Notes under the pieces: model-generated | Told to the model about the DNA's origin: nothing | The model's input: only the letters and a program-made list of their open reading frames with translations | Database searches by the model: none | Source: Solea solea | Lineage: Eukaryota; Chordata; Actinopteri; Pleuronectiformes; Soleidae | Direction of reading: 5' to 3' | DNA: 64,000 bases | Assembly: GCF_958295425.1 (NCBI RefSeq) | Contig: NC_081151.1 | Location: 16,588,606-16,652,605, forward strand | Program-made: the position numbers and the translations under genes | Shown: piece by piece, positions 1 to 10,900 of the stretch | Position numbering within the stretch: position 1 is the stretch's first letter | Layout of the letters: each line of letters starts with the position of its first letter

Positions 1-265
1 TTGTCCTGGGACGTGGCATCATGTTGTCTCCTCCTTTGGGCGATAGTGTGAGTTGAGTGTGTTTGGCTTTTTTGTGTCATGCAGGAATCAGTGCAGTGTC
101 TGTAAAGACACATTAATCTTAATAATCTATTTTGTTTGTCATGTGAAGAGAAGTACATGTTGACACTGTACTATTTCACACAAAATTGGGTCTACATCAG
201 AATAAAAAAATAAAATGTATTGATTAAATCTATAGTTTGTAACTTTAATAATAAAGTGTGCTTCT
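1..265 (+). other. Possible 3' end of a plus-strand gene leaving the left edge
   Basis: The sequence has the look of a 3' UTR: AT-rich with AATAAA-type signals at about 201-216 and 249-254. One frame reads 17 codons from base 3 to a TGA at 54-56 (ending ...PPLGDSVS) and could be the tail of a coding exon, but it is too short to identify. A minus-strand gene seems to end at about 580, so this would be a convergent arrangement. Both the coding tail and the strand are inference. Confidence 0.2.
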
Positions 266-574
266 CTTGCTCTCAGTATCATTATTGTGTTTTTTTATGC
301 CATGGTTGAAGCAGACCATTCAGTAAAGCCAGACGGCTTCAAACTGCAGAACTATGGCGGAAAACACTAAGAAGTGCCTTGTTAATGTGATTGTTCTATA
401 AAATGAGTGCTCCAAGCAAATAAGGTGCTTCCTAAACAACTACTTGCCTGCAAGTTCCAGTCATAGCTGCTGCTGCTCCTGTACCAGACAGTTCCTGAAT
501 GCAGTCTGAACTAATAATACTATGGAAAAAAAAAACAGATGAACACTAAATAAACGCCAACACCCCACCATCCA

Positions 575-3500
575 ATTGGCACCATGCTGCATTTTATTGC
601 TGAATTTCTGATACAGATTTTTTTTTTTTTAAAGTTAATACAAAACCAGACAAGAGGCTCACACATAATAAGCATGCACACTTCCTCTGTCTAGAGTGCA
701 TAGTTTCTACACAGTCCATCCCTCAGTGGAAAAGTTGATCAACAAAGCAATGTCATTTGTCTTTTTACCTAGACTTATATTTCATTTTTTTTTTCTTCTT
801 CACAGAAACAAACGTGTTGTTGCGCTGCCATAGTGATATTTGACACAGCAGAGAATTAAGAGAAGAAAAACACTTAAAATACTCTCCATTATTTGTTTAG
901 TTTTTTTGGGCAATGTTAAGTCTGTAAAAACCACAATTGATGATCAAAACTACTCTGTCACCTTGTCACAGGACATCTGATCAGAATATTTCAATATCCT
1001 AATTACACCCATTCACATTACAAAGCTGGTTTTTATTGCATGCAATACAAATCATTCATTATTCTGCTAAGTCATGCATATTTTGAGACCCACATTATTC
1101 ATGTTGCTAGTCGCCTACTTGCTTATAAGTTGTGATTATAAATCCCCACAAAGGGCATTACAGGGTTTTTTTAAGTATACAGTATTCAAGACAGGGTGGT
1201 GGTGGTGATGATGATGATGATGATGGACGTCAGTACATGGAGAGAAAGTGCTTTTCAAGTTCATTCAGTGAGTATGTTACAGCTACAGTTACTGAAAATC
1301 TACTTTCCTAAAGGAAATTTGGTTTATGGAAGTAAAATGCTACAATTGAAAAATTTAAAGCATCTCTCATGTATTGACTGGTTTAGGTTATTTAGGTTAT
1401 GTTGAAAAAAATACCAGACAGGGAAAATAGCCTCTGAAAAATATATGTTTTCATCTAAATTTGTAAGTGTGATCCCTTTATGCTACAACAGTACTCGCAT
1501 TCCACCTAGTTCTGCAGGAATAATCCCAAACCTTCAATAGTGATGCCGTTTCCTCGCTCAGAAAAGTGACTAATATATGGATTGAGAGCTACAATAAGCA
1601 TAAAAGAGAAAGAGGAGGAGTTCCTTCTCCACGTGACGCTACAGAATTCTCTTAAAAATGTACACCCTGGCAATAAACTCATGCATTATTGTACGTTATT
1701 GCTTCTAAAACTTCTAATCAAATACAATTGTATGGATTAAAAAATATGATGCTCTGAATCCAGAAACTATGAGGTATTATGTACAATATGATGTCATGAT
1801 GAGATCCTCAATCTGGGACCAACACTCCCCATCAAGTCCAGGCCAATCAGAACCAAGGTCTTCCTTCATTGTCACATTTTAATGAGCCATTTGGCCGTCA
1901 CTTAAAGATAACCTAATTCTTTCGACATTTAAAGAGTGCGTGAATATATTTTAGGACATTTTCTAAAGATAGGAATCCCTAAAAACATGCAGGACAAACT
2001 TACACTGAGCATATAATCCTGTGTAAAACGACTTCAATCAATCCATTTAATAATTGCATATGCTGATTGTGTTATACTTAAAGTTGCATTTCAGTTACCA
2101 AACCTAGACATGGAACAAAGAAGGGGTCTTGCATTACTGAAAGATTTTAGGACAAAGCTGCATCTATATGTGCTGTATTTAAAGTGTAACTAAACCACTA
2201 TTTTCAGCGTTTGTTTCCATCAAGTGGAACAGTTAAGTTTGGAACCAATTTTTTTTTTGGTAACCAGGCCCTACCGCTCAATTTTTTGGCACCTTTCCCT
2301 TGGGTTACCAGAGTAAAATGCTAGGTACGATCAGGGTGGAGCTAGACTGGCTCCACCCACAACAGTCTAACAGCTAATTGGGCGACAGAAAGAAAAAAAA
2401 AGCCACGCCCTTGTGACCGGCGTAAACATGCCATGGAAGTCGAGGCATTTTTAAACAACACTAAGAAACGTTTAAAAGTTGTGTTGCGTTCAATGTCACG
2501 CTGCATATCTCGCCTTTACCGTTCCAAACCGAATGATACCGTTTGATGGAAACGCAGCATTATTTTAAAGGTTTAGTTACCCTTTTAAAGATTAAGCACC
2601 TCAGCATGTGCCACTACCATTTTTCCGCCGCAGTTTTGAGCTCCACCTTAGTCTAGAAATGGATTTCACTATTCTTCTTAAAGCAAGCGTCACTACTGGT
2701 CATGCATGGCTACTATAACGCCAGTCCCGCTAAATAAGCTTATGCACATGAGTCTATACATATCTTAATGGAAGACATTGGTGATTTTGTTGCTTTCAAA
2801 CAACTTGTCACTTGTTTATACAATATACAGTTTGGTCAACAACATGACAGTTAGGATCCAATATTGCACAAATCCCGGAAAAATTTGATATTTCTATCTT
2901 TATATTTATATTTTTAAAGAAATCACGTAGAAATGCGAAAAAAGTGAGATCGGGGTTTTTTCAGATGTGAGAAAAGAAATTAAGTGCTATGTCAGCACGA
3001 GTGTCTCTCAATGTACTGGACACTTGTGGGTTGGGAATTGGGCTTGTAGCCGAGACGGGTCAAAGGCTACCCAACCCCACATTGCTCCCCGGGCACAGAT
3101 AAGCGTTGCCCACTACTGATGTGTGGTGAAATGCTTATAAAACATTATAATTCTGGAAATAATGTTTATGTAATGTCTGGATTAATTTGTCACGGTTCAT
3201 GGAATAAATGGAATCAAAATGGTTACGTCTGATTCAAAACAACGTCTTTTTTACAGCAATAAAACGTGGACAAATGAAGGTGAAAATCAGGCCAAAACGC
3301 TACGGCATGAAAACGATGCATTGAGAACATATGCTGGATTTAACTTGTGTAAAAAAAGGACAAAGTTTAAACACTAAACAGGCCATTTTTGTAGGATCTC
3401 TGGACTCGAGTATTGATGGGAAATCTATCACCAGTCATGTCTCTACTTGCAGTGTGTGAATAAACCTGCAGATCTGACAGAAACCGAGCACTACAAACCC

Positions 3501-4161
3501 AAAATGAGTCGAAATACTAACACGTGACCTTCCTTTAGAACAGATGCATAGGAGCCAACAGTGAAAGTGAGTTTCTAAAAGTATGTGACCGTGTGCATCA
3601 TGTGCTTGTGTCGTTTCTTGTTTTTTTTCCCGATGTTCACCCGACAGCAACCTCACTTATTAACACTTAAAACCAAATCTATTGAAAACTACTGTGCTGC
3701 TTCACTCTGGTAGGACCTGTCATGGCACTGAGGTAGTGCAAAAGATGAAAACAAACCCCATGAGTCTAATTTAATCACAGGCCTTGATCTTTGCTACAGT
3801 ATCTTGTGTCTTCAGAAAAAAAAAAAGCTAAGCAGCTGATTTGTTCATTTTTAAAACGGCTTTGCTTCTACATTTACATGCAACCTGATAACAATTTAAC
3901 CCCCAATCTGACTGAAAATGCCCAAATCATGGAGACTTTCAGACAAATAATGAGATTCCATGTGTTTTAAAGCCAGCTATAGACTACATGTAGATGTCGC
4001 GTGTGCGTGACGGAAAAATGACGACCGTGCTGCAGAAACAGGCCAGGACAAGAGGGGATGCTGTGGAGGAGAGAGGACCGACGTCCCAGACACAGCAGGA
4101 AGGAGGACGCCAGAGTCCCCAAAGCCCAAAAGAGGTCATCTTGTCACTGACTGTTCATTCT
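575..4161 (-). other. Putative long 3' UTR of the unrecognised small gene
   Basis: About 3.6 kb lies between the proposed stop codon at 4162-4164 and a minus-strand AATAAA (plus-strand tttatt at 593-598). No convincing coding exon is visible on either strand. Most of the stretch looks like unique, moderately AT-rich sequence, apart from a nested inverted-repeat element at 2178-2590. Reading it as one long 3' UTR is an inference from the poly(A) signal and the lack of another promoter. It could instead be UTR plus intergenic DNA. Confidence 0.3.
2178..2590. mobile_element. Nested inverted-repeat MITE-like element
   Basis: Two layers of inverted repeat share one centre. The outer arms contain GTAACTAAACC at about 2186-2196 and its reverse complement at about 2571-2581. 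The inner arms contain GCGTTT followed by TTCCATC at about 2207-2221, mirrored by GATGGAAACGC at about 2545-2555, with TTTGGAAC further in on both sides. No coding potential is seen. This is typical of non-autonomous DNA transposons in fish, but I could not settle a target-site duplication, so the superfamily is not assigned. Confidence 0.45.
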
Positions 4162-4804
4162 TTACCTCCGCAGATGTGGGTTGTGGTGCGAGTCACCTGT
4201 AGATGGAGCCGGAGCTGATGTTCCTCCAGTCTGGGCTTCATCTGGTTTCTTGACAACTGTAACAGCCGGCCTTAAATTAAATTAGAATACACACATTATT
4301 GCCATATAATTTTCTAATTAAATTCTAGAAAATAAAGATGCTGTCTGCAAGAGAGACTAGACTATGGGATGTGATGTTATGTTCGCTTAAAAAAAATGTC
4401 AGTAACGTAAGATTATTTGTCAAAAAACCTTTGCTGTCAATTTTTTGTATTGATTAATGAATTAACTAATACAACTAATTAACCATTTTCAGATATTTAT
4501 CAGATATCAGCACACACGCCAACAGTAGATAGATAGATAGATAGATAGATTCAACAGTATAATACTGTATATAAGCTAAATAAGTGAAACAGCTCATGAT
4601 AAATGTAATTTCAATGTTATTTTAAAAGCTGGTGAGTAGAAAGCACTGACCTTGCTGCAGAGATGTTTTCGGCTGTGGTAATGGTAAACAAAAGCCAGGA
4701 GGAGGAGGAGGAAGAGGAGGCTCTTCCTCCTCCTTAAGCTCTGCCAAACTGGACACACGCTGGGTTTGTTCTGTAAAGAGGGCACGCGAGGGTGTGGGAC
4801 ACAT
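4162..4804 (-). CDS. Unrecognised small spliced gene (about 82 aa)
   Basis: Two coding segments are proposed on the minus strand: 4651-4804 and 4162-4256. The first starts at an ATG (4804) and ends at a GTCAGT donor. The second follows a TTACAG acceptor and joins in frame to a TAA at 4162-4164. The predicted 82-residue product has an acidic patch (LKEEEEPP), a run of five prolines, then a Lys/Gln/Ala/Ser/Pro-rich tail ending PHLRR, with no signal peptide or domain I recognise. A CTCTTTACAG acceptor just before 4770 could make part of the first segment a second exon, so the start is uncertain. A GC-rich promoter-like block lies just upstream at 4.85-5.03 kb. I do not recognise the family, and it could be a non-coding RNA. 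Confidence 0.35.
4527..4550. repeat. (GATA)n microsatellite
   Basis: About six tandem copies of a tagatagatagata-type tetranucleotide, in the intron of the proposed small gene. Confidence 0.85.
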
Positions 4805-4849
4805 TTAGTTAAACGGTAAACCGTAAAACCAACGGGTCCCCGGGTCCCC

Positions 4850-5035
4850 CTCCTTCTCGCCACCTCCTTCTCCTCCTACCCACCGCAGAGAGGAGAAGAA
4901 GGTCTCCTCGTCCCCTCCGCCCTACGCCATTTTCGCTCTACTTGCTACTCCAAACCAACGCTAGCTAGAATCGGATTGTGCAGGAGACGTGTCAATCAAA
5001 GGCAGAGCCCGCCCCGGAAGTACTTTTCACCCTCA
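4850..5035 (-). promoter_or_regulatory. GC-rich promoter region of the small unrecognised gene
   Basis: This is a local island of GC- and CpG-containing sequence in an AT-rich setting. It holds a GC box (cccgccccgg, about 5009-5018), an ETS-type core (CCGGAAGT, about 5014-5021) and purine-rich/pyrimidine-rich tracts that often surround fish transcription starts. Read on the minus strand, it contains an ATG in good Kozak context at 4928-4930 that terminates after two codons. Promoter function is inferred from composition and from the putative exons immediately downstream. Confidence 0.4.
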
Positions 5036-5187
5036 ATCAAAATTAAGGCTTGTAAATTTCACCCCGTAAAGTTTCATGTTAAATGCAATAATCCGTTAGT
5101 TGCTTTTGTTCTATTTATGTTCAAATATTAAGAAACTATCGCTAACAAAAAAGGTAATGTAATAAAAATAAATATGGGTTGATTTAT

Positions 5188-5188
5188 T

Positions 5189-5238
<50 letters not shown>
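5188..5238. repeat. (TAA)n microsatellite
   Basis: Roughly sixteen tandem taa/aat trinucleotides, followed by a short poly-A stretch. It lies upstream of the small gene's promoter region. Confidence 0.9.
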
Positions 5239-5245
<7 letters not shown>

Positions 5246-5287
5246 CTATGGAGAATTAGGACCAAATGTGAAAAGAAACAGCCTGAA

Positions 5288-5435
5288 TTCTGAGATTAAA
5301 GTCAGAATTATGACTTTTTTTTTCAAATTGTGAGATTTAAGTCAGAATTATGACTTTTTTTCTCCAAATGTTGAGATTTAAGTCAGAATTTTTTCCTTTT
5401 TTTCTCCAAATTGTGAGATTTGAGTCAGAATTTTT
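5288..5435. repeat. Minisatellite with a unit of about 45-50 bp
   Basis: About three diverged tandem copies of a unit containing GAGATTTAAGTCAGAATT, a T-rich stretch and CTCCAAAT. Copy boundaries can be followed at the repeated GTCAGAATT blocks (about 5301, 5341, 5382, 5424). Confidence 0.75.
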
Positions 5436-5616
5436 TTTCGGCCTTTAAAGACATTACAAACACATCAAATTGAAAGATGAATTCGATTCGAGAAGCAAAA
5501 CAAGCGTAAAAGAACTGCAAGGCTGAAACGAACAAGTCATTTTTGGTTTAAGATTTTATTTAACTATATAAATAAAGATTGATTGATTAAATACAAAAAA
5601 CATCAACCATCTAATG

Positions 5617-5883
5617 CAGGGGTCTCAAACTCAAATGACATGGGGGCCACTGTGTCCAGTTTTTGAGAAAAAGACATCAAAATAGTATAATTTATGATTT
5701 ATGAATTTCACATATATTAAAAATAAAAGTGGAACAATAAATATTCCACAATATAACACAAATATGATGCAAAATGAAAAAAACAACACAGAAATAACTC
5801 ATAAGCTGATATTACGAGGCGGGCCACATAAAATTGTTAAGCAGACCTCGTGTGGCCCATGGGCCACAAGTTTGAGACCTCTG
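5617..5883. mobile_element. hAT-type non-autonomous element, copy 1
   Basis: The 267-bp element starts CAGGGGTCTCAAACTC and ends with its inverted counterpart GTTTGAGACCTCTG. It is flanked by a nearly perfect 8-bp target-site duplication (ATCTAATG at 5609-5616, ATCTAACG at 5884-5891). An 8-bp duplication and CAGGG...CCTG-type ends are the signature of hAT transposons. There is no transposase coding sequence. A second copy lies at 7354-7629. Confidence 0.8.
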
Positions 5884-6329
5884 ATCTAACGCTAACCTGT
5901 TCCTACTTATTTGAATTTTTCAGATTTGCTGCTTCCATGTAAAATTAATGCACGGCAAAAGCAGTAACCCACCACAAGTTATCTCTGGTTCATTAACTCA
6001 CGACTGAACCAACACTTAGTTATTAATGACATTTAAACTAACTACAGATGGAAATGACACCCGTCACCATATTTAGCAAAAGGGAATAAACTCAAAACTC
6101 ATCAAGCTACAACAGCTTCTCGATAAATGACATGGCACTCATTTTATTCAAATCAAACTCATGGTTCACTTTCATAGGTTGACCAACATTACATAGTTAT
6201 TAGTAACAAGGTTGAACTGTTATGTGCAAACTCATATTAAAAATTAAAAAGGTGAGACATTATCTCTCCCACTTCATGTACCCTAGCCTGTACAGGAAAT
6301 GTTTTGATTCTCCTTTATCATATAGAACA

Positions 6330-6480
6330 TGCACTCATTCATTCATTCATCCATCGTCTACTGCGTCATCCTCCACGTGAGGCTCGTTAATCACAGCTGA
6401 CAGGGTGAAAGGTCGAGTACAGTCTGGACAGGTCGCCAGTCCATTTTTCTAGCCTCATTGAGACAGATCATACAAACAGA
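6330..6480 (-). mobile_element. Degraded copy of the ATGG-tailed fish SINE
   Basis: Read on the minus strand, the segment contains the ACTGGCGACCTGTCCAGAC-type body, an AGCTG block and a tail that becomes (ATGA)n/(GGATGA)n (plus strand cattcattcattcatcc). It matches, with decay, the body of the better-preserved SINE at 59354-59608. The 5' tRNA-like head is missing or unrecognisable. Confidence 0.5.
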
Positions 6481-7050
6481 AGTGGCAGGACGCGACACTG
6501 TTCGAGCATCAAGTCTTAGTGGGAAAAATCTATTATTTAAACTAAGCCCCAGCGGCAGTGAAATGACAAAAGCTTTATTTTAACCCCGATTATCACAGGT
6601 CCTAATATACATTAATCAAAACGATCTGTGGCTCCAGGCTGTCACTGATTAATATGTACTTTGATTTTACTCCCAACAATTTAAACAGCAAATCTATTGG
6701 GAGTAAAAAAAAAGATTGACCTATATCAAAGACACCTTTATCAGAAAGACACGAACGTGGCCTTTGGTTCCGCTTTACTGTTGAGATAATAAATTAAAAT
6801 GGACAAACAAAGCCATGGCACTTGAGTGAGTAAAATACACAAACAGACAAAATATTCTCTGAAGCGGTTCCTGCTTCAGGGGACAAACTAGAAAAAAGGA
6901 GTCATAAGCTCACGTTAGCATTAAAAACACTGCTCTGTTTTGAAGTGGAATCTCACACGTCTCACTTTAAACCTTTCTATATTTCTACACGTTAAGATGT
7001 CTGCATTAAAACATACATTGATTTGTAGGAATGAACTTCCAGCAAAAAAG

Positions 7051-7061
7051 CTTTATTTATT
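7051..7061 (-). terminator. Candidate chp1 poly(A) signal
   Basis: Two overlapping minus-strand AATAAA hexamers (plus strand tttatttatt) lie 0.9 kb past the chp1 stop codon. Using them would place the hAT copy at 7354-7629 inside the chp1 3' UTR. Another minus-strand AATAAA candidate exists near 6573, so the real end is unsettled. Confidence 0.35.
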
Positions 7062-7353
7062 AATTTATACTATGCAATAAATCATAATTTAGCAGACATA
7101 CTAAATGTGACTCTACATAGGTTTTCTAATAAATAACACTATTTATAAAGGGAAAGAAAATACAGTGATTTTGGTTACAACTTTAGAGTTTCAATAATTA
7201 TAGCTATTTTTAATAGAGTTTTTTTTAAAAATGATGCGGCAATCTATTTACTTTTGGCAAATAAATTAATCCAAAAAAAACTGATGAATACTATGTTGGA
7301 GTGTGAGCCAGACAGAATGAGAAATAATTTCAGAGGTGTTTCATTATTTACAG

Positions 7354-7629
7354 CAGGGGTCTCAAACTCAAATGACCTGGGGGCCACTGAGTGTCCAGTT
7401 TGGTCAGTAAGGGGCCAATCGAGTGAAAGAATTTAAACATTTTGAGAAAAGGACAGTAATAATATTGATGATATTTCACATAATTTCAAAATAAACATGT
7501 TTGTTTTGATATGAAACAACTAGTTCACAATATAAACATTTCTATATTATAAAATAAGTTATTATAACTTCATATGAATTGACTGGCGGAGTCGCATGTG
7601 GCCCACGGGCCGCGAGTTTGAGACCCCTG
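7354..7629. mobile_element. hAT-type non-autonomous element, copy 2
   Basis: The 276-bp element shares its ends with the copy at 5617-5883 (CAGGGGTCTCAAACTC ... GAGTTTGAGACCCCTG, perfectly inverted). It is flanked by the 8-bp duplication ATTTACAG (7346-7353) / ATTTACAT (7630-7637). It lies downstream of the chp1 stop codon, perhaps inside its 3' UTR. No coding capacity. Confidence 0.85.
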
Positions 7630-7958
7630 ATTTACATGGAAATATCAGGTACGAGGGACTGCCATGTTATTATATTTTCATAACGTCACAGCTTTCATCA
7701 ATACCAGTATATTGTTATATTGCGTAAAACAACCAAAAGGCACACAGAGTTTCCCTTTGTTTACAGAACAGTGCAAAAGCAGAAACTCAACATCTATGAC
7801 ACAATCTACCTAATGCTTGGTCTGACAGTGTGTACAGAGTGTTGGCCGCAGCAGCCTGATGACGAGCGGGACGAGGCTCTGTACCATAGGTCATCAACTG
7901 GCACGTTGAAGCTCCACTCAAAAGAGTAATAATTAAAGAAAAAAAAAAGGAGATAAAC

Positions 7959-10900
7959 TTAATGCAGGAAGCGGATGCTCATTTTCTGTTCCACGTCCAC
8001 CTTCTCCAAGACCTGAGAAAACAACCAAATCAAACAGGTTATCAAAATGATTATATTAAATGGAACCGTTAGAAATAAACATTAAACCTTTTGTGGCTTA
8101 GGATAATGTCGCAAAAATCTGATTTTGCATTATCCTGATATATCAAATAATATCATATAAAAACTGATTATAATATATAATCAATAAAGTCAAATATCGC
8201 AATATTGTGCGTGGCGTTATTATTTCGCATTAGAGAAACCAAATATCAATTTATTTTAGCATATCATTTTCAAATGTGGTAAATGTTGAAGAGTTTCGAT
8301 AAAAAGCACATGTCACATGACGTTTTAAACTCATGTGAGGAGTCAAGTGCCCTCTGACCACAGGACTTGCCTTAATGAACTCATTGAAGGAAATGGAGTT
8401 ATCTCCGTTAGTGTCAGCCTCCTGGATGGTTCTATCAGCAATGCTGCCGAGCTGTTCGTCAGAAATGTTCACTCCCACCATCATTCTTAACACCTGCAAA
8501 GAGGGAACAACAAGTCTCTTTAGGGTTCTTGGAAATCTGTGAAAACAGATTGTAGTTAACATTATATACACGCCATAGTGTTTATGACCTAAGCAGTATA
8601 ATGGCTTCAAAACAAGTATTTTAAGTGCCTACACAGGGCAAATTGTAGGTATTGCAGTTTAACGTCAAAGATAAATAAGAAGTCAATTCATTCCCTGAAA
8701 AACAAGAAAACAAACAGGACTTCCCTATTGCATGTTTTGAGTCCAACAGGCTCTTGCATCACATGAGGCAGGCGACACAGAAATGTTTTGCGCAAAACAA
8801 GAGATTTGTCCGAGTCACTGAACCCACAGCTCACGGCAATTACGGGTGACACAATGTCACTGAAACCGACATGGTTTCACACAGGGGCAACAAATAAGAT
8901 GGAGGGAGCTCAGACGAAGACAAAATACAGGATATTAGAGTGTCTGACTGAATCACTCTGTAGTTACAGAGCGATATCACATCATTATCAGCACAAGGGC
9001 AAAGTCTCTCTCTCTCTCTCTCTCTCTCTGACATGATTATGATCAAAAGACTTCTTCCTCTCTCTCTCTCTCGCACTTTGCAATATGTGTTACATAATAA
9101 CATCTGTTCTCATGTCAAACATTAGATAAACTGCAAAATATTTAGGTATTAACAGGTTTTCTATAGCCTGAAAATAAGAATTTGTGAATATGTCTGTAGA
9201 ACCTGATAATGTAATAAATCCCCAATAATGTAATAACCCCGATAATGTAATAAAAATTTGCACATGAGTCCATTGAAAATGTAATAAAACCTGATAATGT
9301 AATAACTTCCCAATAATGTAATAAAGTGCATTTCCCAATAATGTAATACACTTTTGACCGATAATGTAATAGAGTATTACATTAACGGGAGGTTATTACA
9401 TTATCAGGTTAGCCTTCATTTCGCAGGTCCTGATAATGTAATAATTCCACAATATTGTAATAATTTAACAGCAGACCACCCGTTACTTGGGTTCAAGTGT
9501 TGATACTGTGTAAGCAACGCAAGCTCGAGAGCTCTAGCGCCACCAACAGGAAAAAGTTGGACATGCATGTATGTACATTAACTTTTGACTTGCTCATCCG
9601 TTTTTCACAAACGATGTATCACTGGAACCCTTGGGCCAAGCCGAGTTCAACGTTTCCTTAATGTTTTTTCCGGCCATCTTTGATTTGATCCATAACCTTT
9701 CAAAGGCTTCTCTTTTCACACATTTTGTGTAATCTTCTCAAAACATCGTTCAGATGATCTTCATACCATGCCACACGAATGCTTTCAACATCTTGAAATT
9801 CAAAGGCACACTCAATCAAACATGACGTCGAGGTCACCAAACAGGAAGTAAGCCAATTTCTCTGCAAGCCTTTAACATATTTTAACCAAGAGATGCCAAG
9901 TCAAGCCTTTTTGTGGTATCCCCAGGATGATGTCATGAATCTATGTACCAAGTTTGGTTAAAATATGTATATATTGGGAAATGCACTTTATTACATTATC
10001 GGGAAGTTATTACATTATCAGGTTTTATTACATTTCCAATGGACTCAAGTGCAAATTTTTATTACATTATCAGGTTCTACCGTGTCTGCTATCCTTCATG
10101 TCATTAAAAAAGAGTCACAACAAAACAAGGACCAAAAAAAGTTTTACAGGCATTAAATTTAAAATGTAACCAGATGACAGCTGTATCCAATCAATACACC
10201 TAATTTAAACCAAACCAGGGCTGTAATTATTATGTTTATTTTTTATCTATTATTTAGAAAGTTGTTGGTTCATAAAATGTCAGAAAAGTTTATTGTTATA
10301 ATGGAGCACTTAAACTAGAAAATATTCAATAACATAATTTGTAAAATATTTATTATCAAAAAAGACTAATATTTGAAATTTCAACTGGGTAAATATTTGT
10401 GTCTGACTTGACCAATTTTCAAACACATGTAAAATTTCACCATCAAACAGATTTAATTATAGTTAAACTACAGCTTCCACAGATTGCTCCATGACTCTGC
10501 GCTTTATTGACTCACTCACCTGCAGGAGCTCATCCCGAGAGATTTTGTCATCTCTGTCCAGGTCATACAGACGGAAAGCAACTGAAAACAAAACAAAAAT
10601 AAAAGATAAGTCATGAGACACAGTTAAATCCAGATTATGAAGTTATCCCAGAAAGTTTGTGAACGTGGTCACCAGCTCCACCCAGACACGCCCGTGTGAC
10701 CGAGCTCTGCACTCACACAGCAGCTTGTTTGTCCTGCTGTTGAGCGGCTCGCTGTTGGTGAGATTCTTGTTCTTCTCATTGTCCTCAACTGGTCTGAAGT
10801 GAGCCAAGGTTCTCATGAAGCCTCTGAAGTTTACCTGGTCCTCTCTAAAAAACACAGACACACACACACAAGACAGTTACATGAGATTAAGATTTTATTG

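Noticed and set aside
4594..4863. 89-codon frame with a Leu-rich hydrophobic stretch (LLFLLLLLAFVYHY)
   Set aside because: The Leu run comes from the CTC/CCT pyrimidine repeat that gives a Pro run in the other frame. It could join the next exon in frame, so it is not fully excluded, but it lacks a good initiation context and looks less protein-like.
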